The notes under the pieces were generated by a model. That model had not been told where the DNA came from. It ran no database searches and was given only the letters and a program-made list of their open reading frames with translations. DNA of 64,000 nucleotides from Icerya purchasi (taxonomy: Eukaryota; Arthropoda; Insecta; Hemiptera; Monophlebidae): positions 508,358,815 through 508,422,814 of the forward strand of contig CM077115.1 in NCBI GenBank assembly GCA_039619475.1, written 5' to 3'. The translations under genes and the position numbers were made by a program. Of this stretch, positions 21,722 through 35,109 are shown piece by piece. The number at the start of each line of letters is the position of its first letter. Position 1 is the stretch's first letter.

Positions 21722-24580
21722 TTCTTCTTCATTCTGCCTTCTCCGTCCCAAGTCGGGAGATCATCGTGGCTATTGTTGATTTAGATTGTGCGGCTTCTTG
21801 TAATTCGGTTGTGAAGTATTCATACCAACCCCTCATATATGCCAGCCAAGACATTTTTCTTCTACCTGGCCTTCCCTTCCCTTCCATATTTTCCCTTCTA
21901 ATACTAACTGTAGAAGATAATATTTTTCTGAATGCCTGGATATATGACCAAAATATTCGAGTTTTCGGGTTTGTACTGTTTTCAGCAATTCAGTTTCTTT
22001 GGCCATTTGATTGAAGAGTTCTGAGTTAGTGGCATGGTCTCTGTATGAGATTCATCCGACGGTACAAATATATTTCAAAGTCGTTTAATTACTTCTCTAG
22101 TCCTTTGGTAAGGATTCAACTTTCCATGCCATTAAGCAGTACTGGAGCCAGACATAGCACCTTATAAGTTTTACTGGTAATTTAAGATTGAAATCTTTTC
22201 TGACCATTAGATTTTTCAAATATGTTTGCCTCGTTTATTCGATTCTGATATGTAATTCAACAGACTGTATTGAATAGTTTGATCATTTACTCGCAGTTTC
22301 AGCTTTCTGACTATGTTTTCTTCTGAGCTTCTGTGAACAACAACCCATTTTGTTTTATCTAAATTAATTTTGAGGCCGAAGAACTGCTACTTGCTGCTAC
22401 TCTGTTCAGCAAAGCTTGTAACTTCGTAATACTGTCTGCAATGAACACTGCGTCATCTGCATACCGTATATATTTAAGATGTATTCGGTGTTGATTTCTA
22501 TGCCATCTTCTTCATTCAAAGCACCTTGGAAAATTGTCTCTGAGTAAATATTAAACAGCGTTAGGGATAAAACACACCTCTGACGCACCTATTTTTTAAA
22601 GAGGATTTCATTAGATATTTCACCTTTACTGCGGAAGACCACTGATTGGCTCCAGCAGTCCTATCTTTCTGTCCATCAGTTTTTTGTGTCTTACGCAGTC
22701 GAAAACTTTGCAATAGTCAATGAAGCAGCATTATAGTTTATGATTTAAATTTCAATACCGTTAAACCGGTCTGCTGAGAGAAAATATTGCCTCCCTTGTG
22801 CCCAGTCCGTTTCTAAAACCAAACTGGTTAGCATCAGAATTCTTTCACATTTTTCGTAATTTTGAGGAAGATTTTTAAAATATGTGAAATGAGACTGATC
22901 GTACATTGCAGTCTGTTACGTTGCCCTTCTTCGGCAATGTAATCAATATTGATTTCAACCAATCTTGAGGTACATGGCCCGAGATCAGAATTGAGTTGAA
23001 TAAATGTGAGACTGGAGAGACTGCAGTGGAATAATTTGAGTAGTTCATCTTGCATTTTATCGGAATCTACAGCTTTTTCGTCTTTCAAATTCTTAATTAC
23101 ATGTAAAATTTCGCTCATTATAATGGGATTTGTGTTCATTTAGTTAATATTTGTGGGACTGGAGTCATCAAATATGAGATTAAGAGAGAGACCGTCATCG
23201 TTGAATAGTTCTTCTATGTATTCTTTCCATCGTTTCGTCCTCGTGTTCTTCTCTAGTACGATTTCGCCATTCGTGTCTTTCAGAATTCTTCTGCGCCCAC
23301 CTTGCGTTTAAGTTCGTGAAGGATCTTTGAGTTTCTGGATATCAGTGCGTTAAAGCATATGGAGCTCATAGGATTTGCGGAACCCAATCCTGAGGATGAT
23401 GACAACTGGGTTATGATCTGAATTGACATCTGCGCCAGGATATGTACGTGCTGAAATGAGATCTCTTTTGAAGCTTTGACTCAATCTGGTTTTGAAATTT
23501 GCTCGAAGGTGATGTCCACGTATACAGCTGAAAAAGGGTATTCGATACCACAATGTGTGGGCTCGCTGCAGAATTGAACAAGTCTATCGCCACGGCTGTT
23601 TCTTTCTTCTAAGCCAAAACGGTCAACCATGTCGTTTTGGGCTCCTTGTCCGACCTTGGCGTTCTAGTCACCGGCTGCTATGGTAATCACACCGCGTTTA
23701 GCTAATTTCAGCGCTGTTGAAATCGATTGTAGAATTCCTCGATTATGTCGTCATCTTTATCGGCTGTAGGGACGCGTACACTTAAATGAGGTTTAATGGA
23801 CGGAAGTTTGTTTGAAATCTGAGCAGTAGCACTCTCTCGGAAATTGGTATAAATTCCAGCACAGAGTTTCTGATAACCTTACCGACTAGTACCGCGACTT
23901 CAGCGTAATTTCCGTTATCTGCACCCCGGAATAATAAAAGTCGGCTTTTTCTAACTTCATACTTCCACAGCCAGGCGACCGTACTTCGCTGAGTCCAAGG
24001 ATCTCATTGTTTAGCCTTTTCCTCTCTGCATTCACACTGTATATTTTACCAGTTTGGAAGAGGCTGCGAATGTTCCATGTTGCAATACGTGTCTTCATCT
24101 TTATAATCTCGAACTAGCCATGATGATGAGTAGGGGAGTACTCTGGTGGTTTCTTGTTGTCTTCCAGAGGATTTTCTGTCGGGGTTTTTTTCCTTAGCCG
24201 AAAGGACCCGGTTTTTAAGGTGTCGAATACTCGCCTACTCGCTCTAGATTGATATTCACCTATTTGACTGGGCCGCATATATTACGAGCGAGTTTGCTGT
24301 AAAAAGCTTAACGAAATTTATTATAAGGAACACCTTCGGCAAGTGAACCTTCCACCGTTTCCCTATCAGCGGTATATTGTAAGATCTGATTTAGCTTTTC
24401 TAATCAGCGCTAAGTCCGCCGAATAGAAAATTACCACTCTGCACGACGTGGACGTACAGAACTCACTTGGCTGTTGTTTCGTTTCTCCGTCGGTGGAAAT
24501 CGCACCACATGGCGGTCGAGTGACTACTTACTAGAGAAGGTAGCTCTAGTTACTACAACCTGTGCCCCACACGGCCTAAT
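21722..24580 (-). mobile_element. RTE LINE, near full length, decayed
   Basis: All parts of an RTE element lie in order on the minus strand. A GC-richer 5' leader (about 24110-24575) is followed by the endonuclease start (MKTRIATWNIRSLFQTGKIY at 24098), RT, the post-RT blocks and a terminal (GAA)n tail at 21722-21732. The total is about 2.85 kb, close to the usual RTE length of around 3 kb. It belongs to the same broad family as the twin-primed copy at 8.87 kb, since both end in (AAG)n and share the GRRK.SW-type block. I could not find a TSD. The 5' end is set where the composition changes. Confidence 0.82.
21740..24098 (-). pseudogene. RTE endonuclease-reverse transcriptase, broken
   Basis: Endonuclease blocks include IATWNIRSLFQTGK, LGLSEVRSPGCG and NAKVGQGAQNDMVDRFGLEERN (about 23600-23680; the F of GDFNAK is a stop). 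They continue with NTLFQLYTWTSP and YPGADVNSDHNPVVIIL at about 23410. RT blocks are IKNLKDEKAVDSDKMQDELLKL (22.83-23.14 kb), IDYCKVFDCVRHKKLM, VRQRCVLSLTLFNIYSE, and IYGMQMTQCSLQTV, where RYADDtv is expected. So the catalytic Tyr-Ala-Asp-Asp is destroyed. The C-terminus has GKGRPGRRKMSWLAYM. There are at least six frame changes or stops. This family is often misannotated in insect genomes as craniofacial development protein 2-like. Confidence 0.82.
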
Positions 24581-25385
24581 AATAATAAAAATAAAAAAAT
24601 ATTTAAGGTTGAATTAAAATATTTTTTCAAAATTGTACAGGCATTTCATAAAAAGTTTTAAACCGAGAGAGATTTACAGAGTACAAATTAAAAGTAGTTA
24701 AATAACATGGCTATAATTTTTTTTTCTTAGTGGAAGCAGGACCGTATGTGAGGGGGATTTTTAGGGTTCGAACCGTCTCGAAATGTCTGCGAAATAATAA
24801 CTGCTTGGATTAAGTGGACCGAAATTCACAACACTTTTATTGATTTTCAACTTTTGACAAAACAAAGGAAGATTGAAATTTTCGTTAATTCTATAAAAAC
24901 AACTATTTTTTACTTCTTTTAATTATAATTTGTTCAAATATTGCGTTTGCAATAATCGACTACAACACTGTAGCGTACTATTTATAAATAAATATATTTT
25001 ATGATAATACATATATATTATATATATATATGTTCACAAAAATACTTTTGTAATTCCTTACGAAATTTTGGTCTAGATACGGCCTCACGAGAAAGAATAG
25101 TAAAAAAGTTCCAAGTGGTATGGAAGAGGATAAACATGACTTGCAAAAATTACAGCTTATAAATGAGCATAAATTAAGCGTAGGAAACGATTCGTTTACG
25201 TCGGATTTTTTTAAAGAGTGTGTAACTTTTAAAGGTTGCGAACTTTCTTTTCCAATGAAATGTTTTTTATCGTTGGCTTTATTTTCTTCTTCTTTGTTGT
25301 TCTGTTCTCCACGTTCGTGTTTTAAATGTTTATAATATAACCGAATATGGGCTTTGCCCGAAAACATTTCCTTGCGATAAATATA
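24581..25385. other. No gene recognised; TA-rich tract
   Basis: An A-rich junction follows the RTE 5' end (AATAATAATAAAAATAAAA). A (TA)n tract with one break lies at about 25008-25032. The overlapping ORFs at 25120-25335 and 24999-25367 lie on opposite strands of the same AT-rich sequence and show no domain. Confidence 0.5.
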
Positions 25386-25387
25386 CG

Positions 25388-26612
25388 GTGCGGCAAAAGT
25401 CCTGCCGCATTGTAAAAATTACTAAATGCGATGCCCTAATGTGCTGCTATCTAATGATCAAATCTTATGTCCGACATGAACGACACGAATGTAACGAAAA
25501 TGAGAGGTGAATAGTGGGAGGAGGTAAGAATTTTGGTTTTTTCTTATTGGTAATGGTAAGTGTATCTGCCGTGTTGCAACGAAGTTGAACAGCAATGATG
25601 TTATTTTATGCACCCGATTGTTTCAGTAGTGCTTGTAGAAGATTTGTATACCTGTGTAGTGTTCTAAAAACATTTTAACGATGTCTGTACGGCCGGAAGT
25701 GGCCACTGAGGATCAAAGTCGATTATCAGACGCAATTCAGTATCAGGTGTCTGAAAAATGTGTACGACACATTTATAAACGATACCTTGAGACCGGTAAA
25801 TACGTACACCGACCGCGAACAGGTTGGCCTCGTATCAAAACTGAGCGGGAAGATCGAAATACCGCGTGAACAACATTGAATACGCCATTCGAAACTTCAT
25901 CAACGATCAAGCGTTCAGTCCACAGGGCTCCGAACACACTAATTTCATCTCATAGAGTGCAGCAACGATTATGGCAGCATGGTTTGTATACTTCGAAGCC
26001 GGCAACAGGTATGGTATTATCCATACAACATAAGATTGATTGCTCGTAACCACGCGCATTGCAATTTGAATAACTGGAGTTGTGTATTGTTTACTGCCGA
26101 GTCACGTTTTACTTTGCAAACACCAGAAGGACGTCAGAGAGTCTGGCGACGCAAAAGAGAACGATATAGTCAACAAAATTTCACCTAACGCACTAATTTT
26201 TGCGGGGGCTCTAAAATGGTGTGGTGCGGGATTCAATATGATGCCAAAACTGAGCTCCATATTTGTCAACGACCATCAGTAAACGCTCATTTTTACATTA
26301 CTGACATTCTCCAGACCTATGTCGTGCCATTTGCACCATTTGTGGATCGAGAATTCCTCCTGCAGCAGGACAACGACCGTCCTCACGTCGCTAAAGCCAC
26401 AAAAACATTTTTGCAGTAAGTTGGAATTCCTATAATGGAGTGGCCAGCATGCAGTCCGGACCTCAATCCGATAGAGCACTTATGGGATATCCTCAGACAA
26501 CGTATTCGAAGTCATATTCTCCCACCGAATTCATTGTTTCTGCTGAGTAATGCCGTTTTAGAGGAGTGGGATTCAATTTCGCAAGACAATATTCGCACGC
26601 TTATTAAATCGA
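25388..26612 (+). mobile_element. Tc1-type DNA transposon relic, 3' end missing
   Basis: A Tc1-like transposase lies in pieces from 25681. About 290 bp upstream, following a TA, is CGGTGCGGCAAAAGTCCTGCCGC. It contains a small inverted repeat and could be the left terminal repeat. No matching right end is seen: the coding end runs directly into a family A LINE fragment at about 26613. The left limit is therefore tentative and the right end truncated. Confidence 0.7.
25681..26612 (+). pseudogene. Tc1/mariner DD34E transposase, inactive
   Basis: The start MSVRPEV and the region to 25869 show the paired-type DNA-binding half, with VRHIYKRYLETGKYVHRPRTG. VLFTAESRFTLQTPEGRQRVW at about 26075-26140 matches the first catalytic block VLFTDESRF, but the Asp is Ala. 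LLQQDNDRPHVAKATKTFLQ (26.36-26.42 kb) holds the second Asp. SPDLNPIEHLWD (about 26455-26490) holds the Glu, with 34 residues between them, counting one stop; this is the DD34E spacing of Tc1. At least four frameshifts or stops are present. The lost first Asp alone would abolish catalysis. Confidence 0.88.
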
Positions 26613-27016
26613 TATCTATTTGTTCAACCCAGTCTTCCTCTTAATCCGTAGTTCCCTTTGTTTCTCTCACTTCGTCGTTGGGTTGTTATCTCTCTATTAT
26701 TCGCCTACATTCCTAAGCCATACTCTACTACTTTCCCCCTGTTTTCGTGTTTAATTAGATTCCACTCCACATTGTTCTCTCCATATCACGTGTTTATTAA
26801 GTATTCACCTCTTTCTGTTTAATGTTTTCTACTTTGTCCTCCAATTTACTAAGACTTAATCTTCGTACTCCTTATTGCGCTTCTTATATCACGTTTTTTC
26901 CTTCTTCACATATTATTCCTACTGCAGTGATTATTTATTATTTCCGTTTCTAATGGTTTCTGAGTAAAGGTACCTGTTTGATGAGTCCAAAATTAAAACA
27001 AAAAAAAAAAAAAATG
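26613..27016 (+). mobile_element. Family A LINE fragment (3' 0.4 kb) joined to Tc1
   Basis: From about 26613, translated pieces match the family A C-terminus block by block. VQPSLPLNP aligns with VQPSLPSNPWF of the 51-kb copy. YHVFIKYSPLS aligns with DHVFFECFALS. LRTPYCASYITFFPSSHII aligns with the LGLPAPFCARYILSFPS region. It ends GTTTCTGAGTAAAGG...TTTGATGAGTCCAAAATTAAAAC plus A(n) at 27000-27014, the family A tail with substitutions. It is 5'-truncated, degenerate, and adjoins the end of the Tc1 coding region. Confidence 0.8.
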
Positions 27017-27042
27017 AATGTGCCTTGGCGGGCCACAAGGCA

Positions 27043-27135
27043 GAAGTGAAACTTCAAAGGACCAAATTTACCAAGAGTAAAAACCAAATGGTGAGGTCTG
27101 TGGTTCTTATAAATACATCTATAAAGTTTCACTTC
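27043..27135. repeat. 93-bp segment bounded by 13-bp palindromes
   Basis: GAAGTGAAACTTC at 27043-27055 and AAAGTTTCACTTC at 27123-27135 bound this segment. They are two of six occurrences of the near-palindrome GAAGTTTCACTTC in the window. The segment itself has no coding sign. Confidence 0.6.
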
Positions 27136-28144
27136 AAGAAAAGCGAAAACAAATAAAAAATTAATGCATTTGTTATATTAATGTTTTCCATTGATCGTTG
27201 GATTCTATAAAAGATACAGTAAGCTTATGGTAACACTAAAATATGAAATATAAGTTTTTGATGTAATTTTATCAATACATGTCTAGAAAATACCGCATCA
27301 ATGGTAGTTCTGTACATTATCGTTGATTTATTTGGATTATTATTAATATTTAATTGAAGAGTTCGGTTTGGAGAAATTCTATTAATGCCAAAGAATTGTC
27401 TGATGCAAAATTAACGTTGCCCTCTCCAGCTAATATCACCGGAAGTGTATGTAAATTTTCTTTTAATAACCTTGAACCATCGGAAGTGAAAGGGAGAGTA
27501 ATCTTCTATGTACTATAAATTTAATTATATCATAAAACCGGAGAAATATAAATGGCGATAGTAATTATTTCTTTTCCATTTTCCGTCTTACATTGAGCAG
27601 TACATCTATTTGACCAAAATATAATTGCGTAACATTATTCTATATTGACATATCAATATTAGAAGTAACACAATATTTGACTTATCGTGTTCCTATTACA
27701 ATAAACTGCAACCGATCCTGTTCGAACGTTCTGGAGTTTAAATTTCACGATGCGATCGAAATTTGGTATGTCGATGTTATCGTCATTATTCATCCACGTT
27801 TAAGATTAATGTGCGGCTTGCTTCAGTTTTCCTTTGAGATCATTGACATTCTCTCTCTATACGCGCTCGATGCCTTTCTTTTTCCGATTCTTTATATCCA
27901 TTTTTTATGTTTGATTAATTTTTGATATTTTAAGTTCTAATAAATTTCTTTTCATTTTTTTATATATATATATGAAAGTGGTATAAAATGCAATAGCACG
28001 CGACGTAAATTTTAATTCAGTATATTATTGGCTACGTGTCTATTACGAATTTCTAGATGTATTAATACTGAAGTTATTCATAACGTACGCTCGCTCGCTG
28101 TATTAACTAGCCATAAATTTATTTATATGTACGGCGCGCCTAAA

Positions 28145-28157
28145 GAAGTTTCACTTC
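28145..28157. repeat. 13-bp palindrome GAAGTTTCACTTC
   Basis: An exact palindrome-like motif, preceded by GGCGCGCCTAAA and followed by AAAAA. The same environment (GCGC, TAA, motif, AAAAA) recurs near 52.84 and 53.11 kb. Confidence 0.7.
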
Positions 28158-28689
28158 AAAAACACGGAATGATGAATAGGTATATGCGGTGGTATGAAAA
28201 GACTGTTTTTTTTTCCGATCCGGAACAGAGTAGGTAAAGAATTTAGTTCTTTATAGAAATCACAGGTATAACTTTAAGCATGTGAGGAGTAAAGGAGACT
28301 CCGGATCATTCAGCGCACAGTGATATGCAGAAAGAAAAAGTTTACTAGTAAGTGCACTCGCAGATTAGGATACCAATGTATATGACGCAGTTAAGAGCTG
28401 TTGTCAATTCGGCAGCATGTAATGAATTTATTAAAAATTGTAATCTTGTAAATTAGGCAATTTAAAGAGGTTTTATCGATTAAAGCTTTTTTTGCATTTT
28501 GAGTTGATACTTTTGTATTATTGTTAATATTACCTTTTAGATTGACTATTGATGATGGTGTGTTAACATTGCTTCAATAAAATAAAATATACTCAGGTAA
28601 GCTAGCCAAGCAGCAAAAGCTGGGGTAATTTCTTGTTTTTTTTTGTGGTTACATGTTATACATACTTTGTTTACTTGTTATTATTATCG

Positions 28690-28716
28690 TCGTTATTATT
28701 ATTATTATTATTATTA
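28690..28716. repeat. (ATT)n microsatellite
   Basis: Eight or so uninterrupted ATT units. Confidence 0.9.
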
Positions 28717-31700
28717 TATTTTGTTGGTAGAATAAGAAAATATTCGAGATGATTGCCTAAACCGTCTCTTATTGGCTAGTGCTTAGTGACATCGATTTTT
28801 GTGTTCGAATTTTTTCACATTAAAACCAGCCTATTTCTCATCGTCTTGGCTGATATTACACATTTTTCCACTTACACGTGTACATAGCGAATGGAAAAGG
28901 GAAACCTCGTTTATCGGGAGTCTGCTAATAGAAGAATAAATAAATAACCGCTAGGAGTGTGTTTTTGTCGTGCCGGTATTAATCTTTATATTTCATAATT
29001 CACATCGACCAGCGTGTCCGAAAAAGCCGGTGCCCCTTTCAAACGACGCGTTTTCAAAGTAATCGCTCTTTTCGCTGTTATAAATTTATCTCCTGATAAA
29101 CAGCAGAACGTATCATTCGTACAAAAAGCACAGATTAACTTTGCGAAAGAAACGAAGTAAAATATCGAACACAATAAATCTCCTCTTGCTTAGAAGAAAA
29201 CGAATAAAACATGACAAGCAAAAGCAGAAGACAAACTTATCGTAGCAAAACACAACCACAACTGTTACTAGTCCTACCGAAAATTTTCAATATTTCTTGC
29301 CCGTAAACTGTTTACATTATTGTCGGTATATGTAATTATTCTATTAGAGAATATTCACTCATTACTTGTATTATTTTTAATTTCTTTTTTGATTAAACCT
29401 CCTATTTCTCAGCCGTTTTCGTTATCAGTTTTGTCGCCGACCGCACTCTGTTTATTTTTCAAAATCTACCATTTATTTGGCTTTAATGGATTTTCCCGCT
29501 GTTATTCTAAAGTCCCTTATCTTCGTATTGCCCGCATCTATAGCGTCCTTCATTTCTTTTTCAAGGAATTTTATCTTCTATCTTATTTACAATAATGTTT
29601 TCCGTCCGTCAGTTATTTCCGATATAAGTTTATAGTTCTTCCTGTTCTTATCTCATGACGGTCCCCCCGCTTCTGCTAATAATCTATCTGAAAAGCAATA
29701 TCGAAATCGTTTCTTTATCTAAAAGGAAGTTATTTGCAGTTTTCACAGTCGAAAAGTTAATCTTAGTGATCGTAGAACTTAACTATCACGGGCGCGTTCT
29801 ATTTCGGACTTTAATTTCGCTGGCATTCCGTACCCCATTGCTAATATAATAAATAAACAAAATTTCTTTTACAAATATAAAATAAATAAATTCCGCTTAT
29901 TAACAAACAAAAATAAGTATAAATTTATTTACTTTAATAAATTGAAATGAATACCTCAATTTAAAGAAACGTTTTTGCGGTCAACCCATCATCATCTAAC
30001 ACCGGTACAGAGTATACACTCAAATAAAACTGAAAACACACTGCAGAGAAATAATGGGACTGTACATGTATATGCATATATAGGTAAATACTAGGCGGAT
30101 TCCGGTACAACTACAATCAAAGATTACTAAATAATCCGATGACTTCAAAAAAAAAAAAAAAAAACTAGAAATGAAATTATTAAAAACTTTGGCAAAAAAA
30201 TAATGGTCTCGATTAATCAACAAAATAAAATCGAAATCAAAATATATACGAAAAACAAATGATGAACTTTTCGTTTCTAAGTTACCTTACGGTGATTTTT
30301 TATAATTTATTAAGTAGGGCCGCAAGGATAATTAGAAATCTACAGGGATGGGCCCTTTTTGGCATCTCACTATAAATTCACCTAACCTAATAATACATGT
30401 ATGTTCCTTGGTATGCCTACATAAATCTTATTTGTAGATTTAGATTCGCAGTTAATAACTTCTATCATCATTCTACTATCAAAACCTATGCCATCTCTAT
30501 TCTGTCACCACATGTATCCGATACAAAAAAAAAAAAAATTCTTTCCATAGTAGGAATATATTAAGCGAATAACACAACGTTGTCAAAGGCAATTTTCCAG
30601 AATTATGTATAGATCTATGAGCAAGGAGAAAAGGTGTTTTTTTTTTTTTCAAGAAAACTAAAATATTGTTCTGTCTAGGCACTGAGCCTAGCTTGTTATT
30701 GTTTCCCTACAGTTATGACTTCAAAATTAGTTTGTATGTCAACTCTTCAATAATTACTACTAATTTATCTATCGATTTACGTGCTTTAATCTTTTCTATA
30801 TAACTTTTAATAATATTCAGTATTAAATTTTATTACATTTAGTTTATAATATTTGTTACTTACATTATTACTTTCATTATCATCCGCAAGGGGAAATGTA
30901 ATTAAAGCGTATTGTACGCTATAAAGATGCAATATAATATTTTACATATTTTCTTTGAAGGATAAATATGTGAGTGGAATTTTATTACACAACAAAATTG
31001 CAGACGACTGATTCAGTCTTGTACTTTTCGTAAACCGGCGCACTAACACTATTTGACATTTGTTATAACATATGTTTGGTTTTTATATTAATATTTACCG
31101 AAAAATAAGTACTACCTTAACGATTGATGATTATATTTCACATGTCCATAACTTACGATATTTAATTTCTAGAGAATCTATGTTGTCTAGAATAAATTCT
31201 TTTCGCATTATTTATCGTTTAGAATGGAAAATTCTACAATGAGGTTGAGCTTGAGTGAGTTCTTTGACACCGCTTGGTACTGTATGCTACTTCGGATGAA
31301 TAGTTAGAAATGAGCCTCAGCGCTCTTACCTGCAGAGAACTATTTGGATAATTGCGAGTGAGACAGAACAGGTAGATTGCATGAAAGAAGAAAGTACGCC
31401 TCGGTTTATTAAAACATCGATAAGGTAATTTCTGAAATAAAATATGGAAAGACACGGCTCTGTGCATGCAGATTTCGAACAACAACCATGTGCGCATTTA
31501 AGATAAAAACAAACTTCTCGTTGCCACTTTTTACTGTCCCTTATTTATTTTCAACGATTTTCAACTATTAAAAAAAAAAAAAAAAAACAAAAAAAAAAGA
31601 TTTATTATAAGGTGCAATTATAAATTTAAAAAAATAAAATTTAGCTGCCCTAGACAGCATTGGACGGAATCATTTTGGTACTGATCCGCTTTTTTCTTTT

Positions 31701-32040
31701 TCTTTTTTTCCATTAGAAACTACCACTCGCTGTAATATTCCTTTTAGTAATTTTGATTCTTAATAAAACCCCTTGTTGCGGTGTTGAATAAAATAATACG
31801 ACTAATTTGGAATAAAATACAAACATAAAAAACCAATTTAAATATGTAGAACGCTATTACATACTAATATTAGTAGAAGCGTTTTCGGCCATAGATGATG
31901 GATCAGCTAAAAATGATTAATGCAAATAAAATCTGATAAAGTGCGCGATCAGAACAAACTCTAAAAACACGCTGAATTTAATATGGAAAACAGAATATTT
32001 ATATAGGTAAAATTAACAGTTCGGAGGCAAATTTCAATGT

Positions 32041-32118
32041 AGGCGGGACGTTGTTTACACATATCAAGGGCGGGGAGATGTTTACGATATTAAAGGCGGT
32101 AGATTATTTACAAGGTAA
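32041..32118. repeat. Decayed 26-bp tandem repeat, 3 copies
   Basis: Three consecutive degenerate units follow the pattern GGCGGG...G.TGTTTACA..ATA. A fourth GGGCGCG stub comes after AATAAT. The GC-rich core stands out in the AT-rich surroundings. Confidence 0.55.
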
Positions 32119-35109
32119 ATAATGGGCGCGTTAAGAAAAGTAATACAAACGATATAAAACACACGGGAAACATTAGACGAATAAATCTGAAACAATTTAA
32201 AAATTTGAAGGAAATATTAAATTTTTAAATTAAAAAGGGAGTTATCATTTTTTAGGATTTGATTATTTAAAATATATTAAATTTATATAATGATTTTCGG
32301 TCGTGGTCTATTTCCTTTACTGTGTGTCCGTTTACAGAGTTTTCTCTAATGATGAATTTTACGTTTACTTTTTATTAAATGTTCAGCACAAGTTGATTAT
32401 TTCGATGTGCCGTTAAATGATTTAATTACGGTACCTATATTTGATTTTTCTACTCGTTCGACCGATATATGGTTTTCCGCAATCAGTGCAGTTTATTTCA
32501 TATGTACCACTCTATTTTTAATTATACATATACATATTATTTTCTTTGTTTATGGTATTTTTTGTGTATTTTTCGATTATTATTGGCTTTAAATGCCATT
32601 TTTAATCTCTGCCTTTTTAAATAAATTACATAATTTTCTTTATAATATCGTTGTTTATAAAAATAAAAGTAATTATTCGGCCTTTGTTGTTCTTAATAAG
32701 TGTGTGATTTTCCCTTTTTTATTCTAATTTAGATTTTATTTTATGTATTAATTTTTGTAATGTGTGTTTGTGTACGTCGGTGGTGACCCTAAAAAAAATT
32801 TTCCATTATCGTTAATTCTTATTATTAGCAATTTTACTCCATCACTACTTAATCTGGCTGCTTAAGAATCCACAAACCTCGAAATGGACCTATGTTCTTC
32901 ATCAACTACGCTAATTCCTTCGTGTTCTACAAGGAAAATATCGCAACAGAGTTCTGTGCTATTTTGGCCCATTTCAGAATATCCTTATTCTCGTGAAAGG
33001 GTAATAATTAAACGTTGCCGGCACATTTCCTTCCCGTTCTAACCAACAAATCTATCACTCAGACGTGTGCAATCATTAATTACGTGAAGTCGTTTCACAA
33101 CGCATCTTTCCTTCAAAACGGCTATTGTGTTTTATGAAAAGGTCAGATTTCATATCCGGGGAGAGACTGGTGTAGCAAAAAAATTTGAAATACGTTTGAA
33201 CTTTCTTGTAATGGAAAAAATTACGTTTAGGAAATTGCTCTAAATCAGAATGAATAATCATTTTTTCCTCCCTATGCTCGGGTAGGAGAAGAAAAACTTA
33301 AAACTGACTTCAGAATTTATTTCGAATTTAATCTCATTCGTAAATATTATAAAATAGAGACTATCATCTACTTTTACTTTTATTTTATTATTTTTTTTTT
33401 TATCGGTCATAATAAAAAAATACCAATTTTATGTGGATTTTGAGGAAGTATTTAAAAAACAGAAACTACTCGCAGATCTTTTTTTCTTCTTTCGCGTATT
33501 TTTACGCAACAGAAAGCATAAAATGGGCAAAAGAAAGTTACTTCAGTGGAACGATCACGCGGGTAATCTTTTCTCGCCATTATATTTTATGTTTTTCCAA
33601 CAATCCTGTAAATCTAACAAAATAACACATCCTTCGTAATGGAACACGAAGTAACGTTGACAACCGATTAACAACAATTTAATTTAATAGCGGTCATTAT
33701 GATCTGACAATAATCAGTGATAGTCGAAGCAGCTGAAAACCCAAGTGTATTACTGAAATAATAAAATAATCTCCGAACCATTGAAAGTGAATATTTTAAA
33801 ATAAATAAATAAACAAGCGTGGTTAAATAATTTAAGAAAATACATAACTTTAGTATGTAACATATTGGCCGAATAATAAACCCCATTACAATACAGAGAT
33901 CTACAGAGATTCTTAAAATTCTTAAGCGCCCCGACTTTATTGTCCGAATTGCAATAAAATTATTAAAATTTGCTTAAAGATATACGAGATCTTTACAAAA
34001 TGGAAGCATAATTGTTATCTTTATTTTAACGTTATACAGCAAATTTCGTGTACTTTCTTTAATCTGTTACATCTATTTACACAATAGTCGCAAAAAATAT
34101 GCGTCACCAATTTCGGTGCTCACGAGCAATCTGTAAAATAAAGTGAGGATTCCCATGTACGTTTAGCGGGATTTTATCGATTGCGAAATTATTCATAATG
34201 CACTAAAACTAAACCCGGGCACTGTTCAGCACGGAGAGTAGGCTCCTTTCTTTCGGACGTCATTATATTTTTAAATAATTTCTTTTATACCCGATCAAAT
34301 TTCTGATGCGAGTCACCACGTTAAGAAGGTCTACTTTTAAACTAGAACTGTTGGTAGATGAACATGGCAGAGAAAGGGTAGAATCGGGAAACCGACATTA
34401 CAGCTAGCGACGCATGTTTATAAAATTTTAGACTGGAAAATTTAACTTGGAGACGGTAATCGAGTTCTCTGGCAAAAGCCGGGATTTGGGGCAGCGGCCT
34501 TTACAGCAATTATAAACGGTCGTACCGATAAGAATAGATACAACGAATTTTGCGCTGTTAACTGACATCAACGCAGAGCCAATGGTCCACTACAGTTCAC
34601 GGTTGAACTAGCTAATTTTGTAGGTTCTTCTCAGTGTACCTCCCTCTTCGAACCAACTTTAGTTTTCGGTGGCTGAATAAGAAATACTTGCGTCGAAAAT
34701 AGAAAATGGAAAATTGTTAAGAGTGCCGGATTTAACGAACTGTCCTAAAAGAGGTTTTATACATTTCGAAAGAACGATCGAAAAGTGGCAATAAAAATGA
34801 AAAAGATACAGAGAAACGATGATATAGGATAAACATAATATATTGGAACTAATGAGAAAAGGAAACAAGAGCGATAGAGCGGAAAACGAATTTGACGAAG
34901 AAAAAACGAAATAAAAGATAAAACGAAAACGAGCTGTGCAATATTTAACAAAGCCGAAAAGTGAACAACAACGAGTTTTCGACGTAGCCAAAGCGTTTGT
35001 TTGACCCCATATTGGTACAAAGGGTCAATTTTAAATGTACCATTTTTAGAGGGAACCTGCCAAAATTGGTTGCGGCATTCTTTTTTAAAATAGAGCAAAT
35101 TTTTATCCA

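Larger units (their letters stand above)
27136..35105. other. About 8 kb without a recognised gene or element
   Basis: This AT-rich stretch contains only short low-complexity ORFs. Visible items are a copy of GAAGTTTCACTTC at 28145-28157, an (ATT)n microsatellite at about 28690-28716, A-runs at 30148-30165, 30525-30538 and 31570-31600, and a decayed 26-bp repeat at 32041-32118. It may be an intron, intergenic DNA or TEs too old or too poorly known to read. Confidence 0.5.

Noticed and set aside
24999..25367. Overlapping ORFs of 122 (minus) and 71 (plus) residues
   Set aside because: Opposite strands of one AT-rich sequence including a TA repeat; no domain.
33433..33639. Frame with QWNDHAGNLFSP, faintly like the start of a BTB domain (RWNNHQSNL)
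   Set aside because: Only a few residues agree, no BTB core follows, and a second overlapping frame is equally open.
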